DNA of 59,591 bases from Methanocatella intestini (GTDB lineage Archaea > Methanobacteriota > Methanobacteria > Methanobacteriales > Methanobacteriaceae): the NCBI RefSeq assembly GCF_002252585.1, contig NZ_NQLD01000013.1; one strand, given 5' to 3'. Of this stretch, positions 26,277-34,649 are shown in pieces. Each line of letters starts with the position of its first letter. Position 1 is the first letter of the stretch. The notes below the pieces were generated by a model. That model saw only the letters and a list, made by a program, of their open reading frames with translations. It had not been told where the DNA came from and made no database searches. The position numbers were made by a program, and so were the translations under genes.

Positions 26277-28934
26277 ATGAAGAAAAAATGGATACTTTTC
26301 CTATTATCATTAATACTCCTATTAACCTTTATAAATGGTGTATCAGCTGAAAATTCAACTATAGAATTAAACATCAACACAGAATATAATGAAAATATAA
26401 ATCCCGAAATATCCATAACCCACAATAACACAAATATTGAATACACAAAAACTGTAACGGCTTCCAAATATCAAATAACAGCCAACAATATAACAACAAA
26501 CCAAAGTTATTCTCTTACTATTTCTGAACCTGGATATTACAGTGAAATTCAAAATATTACTTTCGATTCAAAAACTATACAAACTTTTAATTTTAATTTA
26601 AAAGCAACACCAACCTACAAATTAGGATATGAAGCTACCGTCAATGCAGATAAAATACTTCACTTTTCATCAGCAGATGAAGTGTTAGTAATTACAACAG
26701 CTGGAATGACACGAATAAATGGAGTAACTAGTGAAAATGCCCTTGAAGGAATAATAAATGCTGCAAAAGGATATATTACTTATGGTCAAGGAAATATTTT
26801 AACATTATCCGCAACAAGAAATGATCCTACAAATTTTGCATTTATTACCAAAAAAGGAAATTCATTAACAATGGCTTTTTTTAAAAACGAATCCAAAAAA
26901 CCTATTTACTATGGAACCGCAGGCCCTGAACTAAATTATAATCAGTGGAAAACATTGCAAGAATTACTTGGAAATGAAGATGCATACTCATACATAAGTA
27001 TAGCTAATGCATGGTCTGCAGGAATGCCTAAAGACATTTTAACTCAAGCCACTTACCATGGTCACGTTTGTACAGGTCTTATTAGTGGACAAGCTATGAT
27101 TCAAACATTGTTAACCCATTATCCTCCAAGAGATGAATTTGGATTACCTTTAGAAAATACTGCTTATTATGTAATTTCAGTACCTGGTGGTTCAGATGAT
27201 GATGCATTTACTTGGACTATGGACATTACTCCTGGAAAAAGAGCATACATCGGGATTGACACAATGACCGATAAAACAATGACTGGGTTCATACGATGGA
27301 ATCAGACTTCAAAAACCGGCATATTAATTATAATGAGTTATAATGAAGAAAATATTAAAAATCAGTTTAAATCCATTTATGGATTAAATCCGGATATAAG
27401 TGCAACAAATGATCTTAAATACCAAAATTGGCTTATTAATAAGTTACAAACTAATCCTTCATCATTAATTAATATATTATATGAATTTAAAGGATTAAAC
27501 TATGATAGCTTAGTATATTTAATGGGTGAGGAAATTGGTAAAGGAAATGTAACTAAAAGTGCTCATGGTTTAGATATGGACTATATTCTTAATTTAAAGT
27601 TAGAAAATTCAATTTGTGAAACATCCCATTCTCAACATTTAACCAAATTAACTGAAAATCAACTTAAACAAATAGGAATAGATGCAAGTAATATGGCAAT
27701 AAATTATTTTAACTCCATCGGAATTAACATAGAAAAAGATTATTCACGATTATATGTATTAACCTCAGCAGGATATGTAAGAGTAAATAATACTTCTACA
27801 TCTATGGTATTTGATGGAATTACAGAAGTTTTAGGCTCTACATTAAGTAGAAAAACATTACTTCCAGTTCATACTTCTTTATGGAAAGACCTAGTATTTG
27901 ATTTCTTTTGGGTTGATTCTGCAAATAATAAAAATACCGCATCTTTTAGCTTAAAATATAATCCCACTCTTGATAAATTAATAGTTACTGGAAATAGTAG
28001 TGAAACAAAAACCAAAGCTAATTATATTATCCAACAGGTATTAAAATATGACCCTCCTTATGATGCATTAATAAGCTGGTTATTCCACAACCATGTTTGT
28101 GGCGGAAGTTCACCGGGATATCTTATTTCTGACCATATTTATAACGAACTGCCATTGAAAGAAAATGAATCATACATCTATATAACAACAAATGATAATT
28201 GTAAAGATGATGTGATATCTAGACTTTTAGGAGTATCTCCTGGAATGGGTAGTTATTATAATTTAAGATATGATAATTCTATTACCAATAGTACAAATGT
28301 TGGAATAGCAATAAAATGGAATAGTTTTACAAAAACCGGTGAATTAATCATTATAGATTATAAAGGACCAAAATTTAAAAAAGGTTCTGATTCATATGAA
28401 GAATATATCAAATTATACAAAGGAGATTACTCTTCATCCAATATAATTACTCTTCCAATTGTTACAAGTGTTGCTAAAAAAGAAATTAATGAAGAAATGC
28501 TTCAAAACATTATTTCAGGGGGAAAACAAACCAAACAAGGAAATGCATTAGATTATATCAGGAGTTTAGATAATACTCTCCCTATTAAACCAAGTAATCC
28601 TAATGCTCAAACAAACGGAACCACCACAAATACTGAAGAATCAGCAACTACTACTAATTCACAAGGTGCAAGACAAAATATTGGTTCTAAAGGATACATC
28701 GCTATTAATTCACAAGGAACAGACAATAATGTTGGAGATTCATCAAATACTCCTATTTCAGGAGATAATGACGATTCAAATAATGGAAATAAAGAAAATA
28801 CTGGAAAATCATATGAAATATCTAAAAAACCTGTAACTAAAGAAGTGAACTCAAATACGATTATTTATGCAATTGCAATTGTATTAATACTTGGAATTAT
28901 AGCTGGATATGGATATTTGAAAAGTAAAAAATAA
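26277..28934 (+). CDS. secreted membrane-anchored protein with two FmdE-like domains
   Basis: An 885-residue protein with a signal peptide (KKKWILFLLSLILLLTFINGVSA), an Asn/Thr-rich N-terminal domain, then two related modules. Each ends in an FmdE-type metal site: HGHVC at 261-265 and HNHVC at 604-608, each followed by a Gly-rich helix start. Each is preceded by a similar domain (VLVITTAGMTRING / LYVLTSAGYVRVNN), so the protein arose by internal duplication. Residues about 765-845 are a low-complexity Asn/Ser/Thr linker, and one C-terminal helix ends KSKK. FmdE was named from formylmethanofuran dehydrogenase operons, but an exported tandem version cannot be a subunit of that enzyme; metal or thiol chemistry outside the cell is inference. 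Confidence 0.85.
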   Translation: MKKKWILFLLSLILLLTFINGVSAENSTIELNINTEYNENINPEISITHNNTNIEYTKTVTASKYQITANNITTNQSYSLTISEPGYYSEIQNITFDSKTIQTFNFNLKATPTYKLGYEATVNADKILHFSSADEVLVITTAGMTRINGVTSENALEGIINAAKGYITYGQGNILTLSATRNDPTNFAFITKKGNSLTMAFFKNESKKPIYYGTAGPELNYNQWKTLQELLGNEDAYSYISIANAWSAGMPKDILTQATYHGHVCTGLISGQAMIQTLLTHYPPRDEFGLPLENTAYYVISVPGGSDDDAFTWTMDITPGKRAYIGIDTMTDKTMTGFIRWNQTSKTGILIIMSYNEENIKNQFKSIYGLNPDISATNDLKYQNWLINKLQTNPSSLINILYEFKGLNYDSLVYLMGEEIGKGNVTKSAHGLDMDYILNLKLENSICETSHSQHLTKLTENQLKQIGIDASNMAINYFNSIGINIEKDYSRLYVLTSAGYVRVNNTSTSMVFDGITEVLGSTLSRKTLLPVHTSLWKDLVFDFFWVDSANNKNTASFSLKYNPTLDKLIVTGNSSETKTKANYIIQQVLKYDPPYDALISWLFHNHVCGGSSPGYLISDHIYNELPLKENESYIYITTNDNCKDDVISRLLGVSPGMGSYYNLRYDNSITNSTNVGIAIKWNSFTKTGELIIIDYKGPKFKKGSDSYEEYIKLYKGDYSSSNIITLPIVTSVAKKEINEEMLQNIISGGKQTKQGNALDYIRSLDNTLPIKPSNPNAQTNGTTTNTEESATTTNSQGARQNIGSKGYIAINSQGTDNNVGDSSNTPISGDNDDSNNGNKENTGKSYEISKKPVTKEVNSNTIIYAIAIVLILGIIAGYGYLKSKK

Positions 28935-28946
28935 AATAAAATAATA

Positions 28947-28984
28947 ATATTTTCACACAAGATGTGAAAATATTTTTTTATTTT
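28947..28984 (+). terminator. terminator after the FmdE-domain gene
   Basis: ATATTTTCACA (28947-28957) pairs with TGTGAAAATAT (28963-28973) around a five-base loop, followed by a T-rich run to 28984. It ends just before the next gene, which therefore probably has its own promoter or depends on read-through. Confidence 0.7.
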
Positions 28985-28989
28985 TAAAA

Positions 28990-29481
28990 ATGAGTAAGGA
29001 TATGATTAACAAAAAACAAATAATTTTAATAGGCTTTATTTTAGCAGGGCTGTTTTTAACTTTCTCCATGGTTAATGCACATCCAGGACATGGAGAACAT
29101 TATCAACCGGAAGAAGTTACATCTTCAGAAAAAGTTGAAAGTAGTACACAATCCCCAAGTAGCAGTTCAAGCAATAATAGGGATTCAAGCCCATATAAAA
29201 AAAGTAGTGTTGATTCATCTCCAAATAAAAATTATCAAAGCAGTTCCAATAATCAAAAAAATCCAAATAATCATGCATTTGAAAAGACTGCTTCAGACAA
29301 CGAAAAAACAGATGATGAAAACATTAGCCAAACAAATACAATCTCTGTGAATAATATGTCAAATACAATGCCAGAGCATCAAAATACCTTGTTGACAGCA
29401 GAAAATATTTTTATATTATTTGCCATATTCATATTAGGTTTTGGAATTGTTATACTAGCAGATAAATTTAGAAATAGATGA
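28990..29481 (+). CDS. Ser/Asn-rich surface protein with His-rich mature N-terminus
   Basis: I do not recognise a family. The 163 residues have a signal peptide (NKKQIILIGFILAGLFLTFSMVNA). Its cleavage would expose HPGHGEHYQPEE, a likely metal-binding start. About 90 residues of Ser/Asn/Lys-rich disordered linker follow, then one C-terminal helix (NIFILFAIFILGFGIVILA) and DKFRNR. The layout mirrors the linker and anchor of the FmdE-domain protein just upstream, so the two may act together at the cell surface. The first ATG has no ribosome site; an ATG 15 bases later (start MINKK) is an alternative. Confidence 0.7.
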   Translation: MSKDMINKKQIILIGFILAGLFLTFSMVNAHPGHGEHYQPEEVTSSEKVESSTQSPSSSSSNNRDSSPYKKSSVDSSPNKNYQSSSNNQKNPNNHAFEKTASDNEKTDDENISQTNTISVNNMSNTMPEHQNTLLTAENIFILFAIFILGFGIVILADKFRNR

Positions 29482-29642
29482 TTTAATATATTACTTAATG
29501 AATTCAATTAAATCATCGAAATTGATTATTCAATGCTTCCAAATGATGACATATAGTAATAACTAATGATACTGATGGTGTTTTAGCTATTGTAATCAGA
29601 AACTTATATTTAATAATAAAAAGAAATAGGGCAATTCATACC

Positions 29643-30230
29643 CTATTCTATATATTTTTTTAAAAATTTTTCAAACTCTGCCAATGTTCTGTTTAATGAT
29701 TCAAATCCGTAATCATCTTTTTTTATATCTTCAAGAGAATCTCTAGACCAGAAAGAAGCTCCCAAATTAGATCCGAAAGGACCTCCACTTACCGGAATTA
29801 TTCCATGTATCATGAAATAAGTTATATTTTTTAAATGGGCAAAATCCTGACCGCCAGTTCTGTCTCCGCCAACAGCTATGCTCATTCCAATTTTACCTCT
29901 TAAAATATTATAATCAACAGCTTCCAGAGCACGTGTTCTGTCCATAATAGCTGACAGATTACTGCTTATGCCTCCGCTTTGAACCGGAGTAGCCAGTATC
30001 AGTCCGTCACATTGCTGAAGTTTTTCATATACCTCCAGCATATCATCATGATTAATACATTTTTTGTGTTCCAAACAATAATCACAATGCATACAAGGTC
30101 CAATATTCTTTCCAGAACAACTAAACAGATATGTTTCAAATCCATTGTCCTCTAATTTATTTAATGCTTCTTTTAAAACATAATATGATGTACTGTTTCT
30201 AGGGCTTCCACAAATACCAAAAACTTTCAT
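29643..30230 (-). CDS. iron-sulfur flavoprotein (NADPH-dependent FMN reductase family)
   Basis: A 195-residue flavodoxin-fold protein. GSPRNSTS near the N-terminus binds the FMN phosphate, ATPVQSGGISSNLSAIMDRT is the second FMN loop, and CMHCDYCLEHKKC is the compact cysteine motif that holds a [4Fe-4S] cluster in Isf-type proteins of methanogens. It is probably a cytoplasmic electron carrier or oxygen/peroxide-protective reductase. It stands alone, divergent from the MFS gene. Confidence 0.88.
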   Translation of the reverse strand: MKVFGICGSPRNSTSYYVLKEALNKLEDNGFETYLFSCSGKNIGPCMHCDYCLEHKKCINHDDMLEVYEKLQQCDGLILATPVQSGGISSNLSAIMDRTRALEAVDYNILRGKIGMSIAVGGDRTGGQDFAHLKNITYFMIHGIIPVSGGPFGSNLGASFWSRDSLEDIKKDDYGFESLNRTLAEFEKFLKKYIE

Positions 30231-30307
30231 TTAATCAGCCTCAGCTAAATGTTTATAATTAAATACTTTAAATAGTTTAAACAAATTTAAAAATAATTAA
30301 ATTAAAT

Positions 30308-31855
30308 TTGGTGAGAAATATTACAAAAGATAAAACAACATGGCTCCCACTTATACTGGTGGCATTAGCTTCATTTATAATAACTCTGGACTCGACTTTC
30401 ATGAATGTAAGTATTTCACAGCTGGTTATAGACCTGAATACTTCATTAAGCACAATACAATTAATTATCTGTTTTTATACTTTAATTACCGCTTCACTGA
30501 TGCTTGTTGGATCTAAATTACAAGACATCGTTGGAAAAAAGAAAATATTTTTAGCAGGTGCGCTAATTTATGGAATCGGTGCATTAATCGCATCTGTAAG
30601 TCAAAATGCAATTACTTTATTTATTGGATGGTCTCTGCTTGAGGGATTAGGGGGAGCATTAATGACACCTGCTACAATCTCCATTATCAGCGGAACATAC
30701 AAAGATGACAAACGTACCTTTGCCCTTGCAATCAGCAGTGCAATTGCAGGAATAGCTGCAGCTATAGGACCATTATTTGGAGGAGTTGTAACTACATTTT
30801 TGAGCTGGAGAGTTGGATTCATACTTGAACTGTTAATAGTTGTGTTCATATTTTTATTCTCATATAAAATTAAAAACTTTAAACCTCACCTCAATAAAAG
30901 TGATTTCGACATAATCGGAGCTATTTTATGTGTAAGCGGATTGATAAGCCTTGTTTTAGGAATATTATGTTTAAAACACCACCACCTAACAACACTGATT
31001 TTAATTTCATTGTCAGTTATTTTACTTGTAGCCTTTGGAATATTCGAAAATAAACAAAAGAAAAAAGGAAAAATACCTTTAGTAGATATCAGTTTACTTA
31101 AAAACCATAATTTAAAAACAGGAATGGGAATACGTTTAATAACTAATTTATCATTAGGAGGAGCATTATTTGCAGTATCTGTATTTTTACAAAGTGTATT
31201 GCATTTAAGCGCATTCAGAACCGGATTAACTTTACTTCCGGCTACATTTGGACTTTTAGTAACTTCCATACTTGCTCCAAAATTAGCTATGAAATTCAAC
31301 CATAAAATCATAATGATTATAGGATTTATATTAGCTATCGGATCAACATTTTTACTCAAATACCAATTTGGATTAAATACTCACTTTATAGACATAGCTC
31401 CGGGATTAACTGTCTTTGGATTAGGTTTAGGATTTGTCATTTCCCTAGGTGTGGACATTTCACTTAATACTACTCCTGAAGAAAAGCAAAGTACAGCATC
31501 AGGACTTATTACAACAAGCCAGACACTAGGTTCATCAATGGGTACTGCTATAATCGGTTGTATTCTTATAATTGGAGCATTTAGCGGATTACATGATGCA
31601 GTAGATACTTATGCGCCAGATTATCTAGACAGCAACAATCTTACTCACCATAGTGGAAAATATCTTGAAAAATTAGGGCATGTAAACACAACAGAATTAA
31701 AACACGAACACAGCTTAACTGAAAAAATTGTAGATACCATATTAAAAGATGCAATGAAACTTGTAATGGATGTTACGGCAATCCTGCTAACAGTCGGATT
31801 ATGTCTAACATTAACATTAAACGATGAGAAAATTAGAAAAAGATATAATAACTAA
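30308..31855 (+). CDS. MFS exporter of the DHA2 (EmrB/QacA) type
   Basis: A 515-residue major-facilitator drug:H+ antiporter with the 14-helix DHA2 layout. Helix 1 holds LDSTFMNVS (family motif D1), then GSKLQDIVGKKKIF between helices 2 and 3, and GGALMTPATISIISG. A hydrophilic C-terminal loop rich in His/Glu (LTHHSGKYLEKLGHVNTTELKHEHS) precedes the last helix. No ATG exists at the N-terminus; the frame starts TTG-GTG, and the GTG at 30311 is equally possible. Likely an efflux pump; substrate unknown. Confidence 0.88.
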   Translation: MVRNITKDKTTWLPLILVALASFIITLDSTFMNVSISQLVIDLNTSLSTIQLIICFYTLITASLMLVGSKLQDIVGKKKIFLAGALIYGIGALIASVSQNAITLFIGWSLLEGLGGALMTPATISIISGTYKDDKRTFALAISSAIAGIAAAIGPLFGGVVTTFLSWRVGFILELLIVVFIFLFSYKIKNFKPHLNKSDFDIIGAILCVSGLISLVLGILCLKHHHLTTLILISLSVILLVAFGIFENKQKKKGKIPLVDISLLKNHNLKTGMGIRLITNLSLGGALFAVSVFLQSVLHLSAFRTGLTLLPATFGLLVTSILAPKLAMKFNHKIIMIIGFILAIGSTFLLKYQFGLNTHFIDIAPGLTVFGLGLGFVISLGVDISLNTTPEEKQSTASGLITTSQTLGSSMGTAIIGCILIIGAFSGLHDAVDTYAPDYLDSNNLTHHSGKYLEKLGHVNTTELKHEHSLTEKIVDTILKDAMKLVMDVTAILLTVGLCLTLTLNDEKIRKRYNN

Positions 31856-31894
31856 ACTACAAAATTATAATGTTAAAATATTGAGGAATAAACT

Positions 31895-32680
31895 ATGAAA
31901 ACTGGAAAAGGTATTGTAAAAAAATATTCTAGAGAATACAACAGGACTCTTAAAAATGGTGAAAAGAAAAAATACACAACAAAACAGATACAAATCACAA
32001 TACCTAAACATGATGACATATACGAAGATCAAGAAGAAGTTTTAATTATTCCTCAAAGTGAAGTTAAAGAGTTTGAAAACCTGGAAGATAAAGTTAGTGC
32101 ACTTGAAATAGCTAATTATCTATACACCAACCAAATAGAAACCACCCCAAAAGTAGATGTTGAAGCATTTGAAAATGAAATTAATCTACTTAAACAGGAA
32201 AAAGAACAGTTATCAGCTACTCTTGAAAATGAATCTTCAAAATTAGAAAGTTTAAAAGACAAGCATTCTAAATTAATTGAAGAAAATGAAAACATTAAAA
32301 CCAAGTTCGTAAATATCAAGCAGGAAACTGAAAATATTAAAACCAAATTCACAAGCATAAAAGAAGAAAACAAAAACCTTAAAGACAAATGCTCCTACAT
32401 AAAAGAAGAAAACAAAAGTATTAAAGACAGCTATGAAAGAATAAGCAATAAATATACTACTTTAAAACAGGATACACTTAATACCAAAACCAGCTATGCA
32501 AATATTTTTGAGAGTAATGAAAAGCTAGAAAAAGAACTTAAAAGTATGTATGATGAATACAACGAATTAGTTGATAAATATAATGAATTAGAAGAAGAAA
32601 ATTACTTCCTCAAATCAAATAAAAGTCATGATGAGTATATAGCTAATAGAATTAAAGAATTTATTTTAAAAACAGACTAA
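31895..32680 (+). CDS. long coiled-coil protein with 14-residue repeats, unknown function
   Basis: The 261-residue protein begins with a small basic/polar domain (residues 1-65) and continues as an almost unbroken coiled coil. From about residue 128 there are four 14-residue units of the pattern (E/K)xIKTKFxxIKEEN, followed by more heptads (YDEYNELVDKYNELEEE). There is no signal peptide or membrane helix. A GAGGA site precedes the ATG by nine bases. It ends four bases inside the convergent zinc-ribbon gene. I cannot assign a function; a structural or tethering role is possible. Confidence 0.75.
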   Translation: MKTGKGIVKKYSREYNRTLKNGEKKKYTTKQIQITIPKHDDIYEDQEEVLIIPQSEVKEFENLEDKVSALEIANYLYTNQIETTPKVDVEAFENEINLLKQEKEQLSATLENESSKLESLKDKHSKLIEENENIKTKFVNIKQETENIKTKFTSIKEENKNLKDKCSYIKEENKSIKDSYERISNKYTTLKQDTLNTKTSYANIFESNEKLEKELKSMYDEYNELVDKYNELEEENYFLKSNKSHDEYIANRIKEFILKTD

Positions 32681-32955
32681 AATTTATCATCCCAATATTC
32701 TTCGGGACACCATCTTTTTAAACCTGGTATAAATCCAACAGTAATACCTGTAGCCTGGTTTTCAGGTAATCTAGGATTTTTTTCCATCATTTCTTTTGTT
32801 TTTCTTATAATCATTTCTTCAAGAGTTATATCAGGTTCTGTAAATTCCCCATTTTGAAAACAATCTTTACAATATTCATCATTTAAACTACCATCTGCGT
32901 TAGTGCCATAATCTGCTTTTACAATTGGCCTACCGCAAGAATTACAAAATCCCAT
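32677..32955 (-). CDS. small zinc-ribbon protein (PF12674-like)
   Basis: 92 residues beginning MGFCNSCGRPIVKADYGTN and continuing with EYCKDCFQNGEF. The two CxxC pairs (4/7 and about 29/32) form the putative zinc ribbon found in many archaeal and bacterial small proteins annotated as possible regulators. The C-terminal half contains LEEMIIRKTKEMMEKN and a WCPEEYWDDKF tail. Function is unknown. Confidence 0.8.
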   Translation of the reverse strand: MGFCNSCGRPIVKADYGTNADGSLNDEYCKDCFQNGEFTEPDITLEEMIIRKTKEMMEKNPRLPENQATGITVGFIPGLKRWCPEEYWDDKF

Positions 32956-33006
32956 ATTATAATCTCCTTTTTTAAAAAAAAGTAAAATAAATTAAATCAA
33001 AAAGAT

Positions 33007-34233
33007 TTAATTTACTTGTTCATCTTCGTCAAGTGCAAGTCTCATACTATCTGGATCTTGTGGGAAATGTGCTAAGAAGTCTTCAGCAGCTCTTCTTACA
33101 TCTCTAGAACCAATAATGTATCTACCTGCAATAATAATATCTGCACCTTTTGAAGTAGCTTCTTCCACTTTATTAGGAGTGATTCCTCCAGCTACTGCAA
33201 CTAAACCATCACCAATGAGTTTTTTAATGGATTTGATATTACCCCATTCAGTCATTTCACTGGTATCTTCACCTTTTTCAGCTTTGTAAGTTTCTAAATC
33301 CACATTTCTGTGTAATAAAACTATATCAGGTTTTAAATCATCTGGAAGAGCAGATAATTTTTCTTCAAAGTCAGATACATTCATCATATCAAGAATTGAG
33401 TAAATACCTTGTTTTTGAGTTTCATGAATAGCTTTCTTAATAGATTCAATAGTTCCAAGACCAGAAATAGCTACTGCATCTGCTGTTTCATCTGCAGCCA
33501 TTTTTATTTCTACCCTACCAACATCTAAAGTTTTTAAGTCAGCTATAATAAATGCACTTGGACGTAATTCTCTAATTTTTCCAACAACACCAACACCGAA
33601 TTTTTTAACAAGTGGAGTTCCAGCTTCAATAAGAACTCTTTCTTTGTCCGGTAAATCATTAATGATTCTTTCCATAGCATCTAAGTTGTCTAAATCAAGT
33701 GCAACTTGTAAATATGGTGGAGACCAAAGTTTTTGTACTCTGAAGCCCATGATTGGGTGAGTTCCACGGTCTTTTTCTGCAAGTACTTTGTCAATAGATG
33801 GATAACCTTCCATAGCTCTTCTAATAGCTAATTTAGTTGCTCCATAGTTGTACTGATATATTTTCCTATAATTTTTTGCAGCAGGGTCAATGAATACACT
33901 TACATTAATTACAATATCTTCAACAATATCTTTTGGAATGTATCCTTCTTCTACTGCATCAGCTACTGCTCTACCGACAGCAGTTTGTGCAGGTCCGAAT
34001 ACTTTAGCAGCATCATCTAAATCTCCAACAGTAACTTTAGGAATAATTAAAGTTGCTGGTTTAGTCATTAAGTTTGGTCTAATTACAGTGGTTAATGGAG
34101 TGTGGCCAACAGATAAATTTGATAATCCATTTGCAAAAGCTTGACCTACAGGTCCTTCTTTTTCACCGATTATTAAATCAATATGAGCTAACTCGTTTCC
34201 ATCACCAATGAGAGCTTCTCCTATATTGTACAT
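33007..34233 (-). CDS. bifunctional formaldehyde-activating enzyme / 3-hexulose-6-phosphate synthase
   Basis: A 408-residue archaeal Fae-Hps fusion. Residues 1-160 are Fae, which condenses formaldehyde with tetrahydromethanopterin (IGEALIGDGNELAHIDLIIG, NVSVFIDPAAKNYRKIYQYNYGAT). The rest is the TIM-barrel Hps domain (LQVALDLDNLDAMERI, IADLKTLDVGRVEIKMA, AVAGGITPNKV). In methanogens the Hps direction supplies ribulose 5-phosphate for pentoses, releasing formaldehyde that the Fae half captures. CGGAGGA precedes the ATG, and a TATA-rich stretch lies just upstream. Confidence 0.97.
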   Translation of the reverse strand: MYNIGEALIGDGNELAHIDLIIGEKEGPVGQAFANGLSNLSVGHTPLTTVIRPNLMTKPATLIIPKVTVGDLDDAAKVFGPAQTAVGRAVADAVEEGYIPKDIVEDIVINVSVFIDPAAKNYRKIYQYNYGATKLAIRRAMEGYPSIDKVLAEKDRGTHPIMGFRVQKLWSPPYLQVALDLDNLDAMERIINDLPDKERVLIEAGTPLVKKFGVGVVGKIRELRPSAFIIADLKTLDVGRVEIKMAADETADAVAISGLGTIESIKKAIHETQKQGIYSILDMMNVSDFEEKLSALPDDLKPDIVLLHRNVDLETYKAEKGEDTSEMTEWGNIKSIKKLIGDGLVAVAGGITPNKVEEATSKGADIIIAGRYIIGSRDVRRAAEDFLAHFPQDPDSMRLALDEDEQVN

Positions 34234-34608
34234 TAAATAGTTCCTCCGTATATTATATACAGTATATAATTATATTTTTTTAATTAAATAAAGCTAACTA
34301 CTAAAAAACAGATTATTGATAATATTGATTTAAAAGTGTAAATTTTGATTTAAAATACAATAATAACATTATAACATATAATTAAAGCTTAAAAAAAGAT
34401 AAAAAATATATACAAGTCTTTACAGAGTATAATCTGGAATATGTGATTAAAACATATTTCAAAAACTTAGTCGTGAATGTATTATCAAACCTCCATATAT
34501 TCAAAACACATCACTTAAATAAACAGATATGTGGATTTTATCCCCCCACATATCTATAAAATATATTTTAATTAGTTTACACTAAAAAAAGAGATTAAAA
34601 GAATTATT
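34234..34608. other. structured intergenic region, candidate small RNA
   Basis: A 375-base gap between fae-hps and thrS. On the plus strand AAAAAATATATA near 34400 could be a box A. Downstream are an imperfect hairpin (GAATATGT near 34438 against ACATATTTC near 34455) and a perfect ten-base stem, AGATATGTGG at 34525-34534 with CCACATATCT at 34546-34555, whose loop ends in four C. No coding frame with a ribosome site is present. Confidence 0.4.
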
Positions 34609-34649
34609 TTCAAAAAAAGAAGATTAAAAACCTTCAAAAAAGAAGGTTT
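34609..34649 (-). terminator. terminator of thrS
   Basis: On the minus strand the stem AAACCTTC/GAAGGTTT (34628-34635 and 34642-34649) encloses six bases and overlaps the thrS stop codon. A T-rich stretch follows at about 34620-34609. Confidence 0.7.

Noticed and set aside
29482..29642. Short frames between the His-rich surface protein and the iron-sulfur flavoprotein
   Set aside because: They are interrupted by stops, lack ribosome sites and show no family resemblance.
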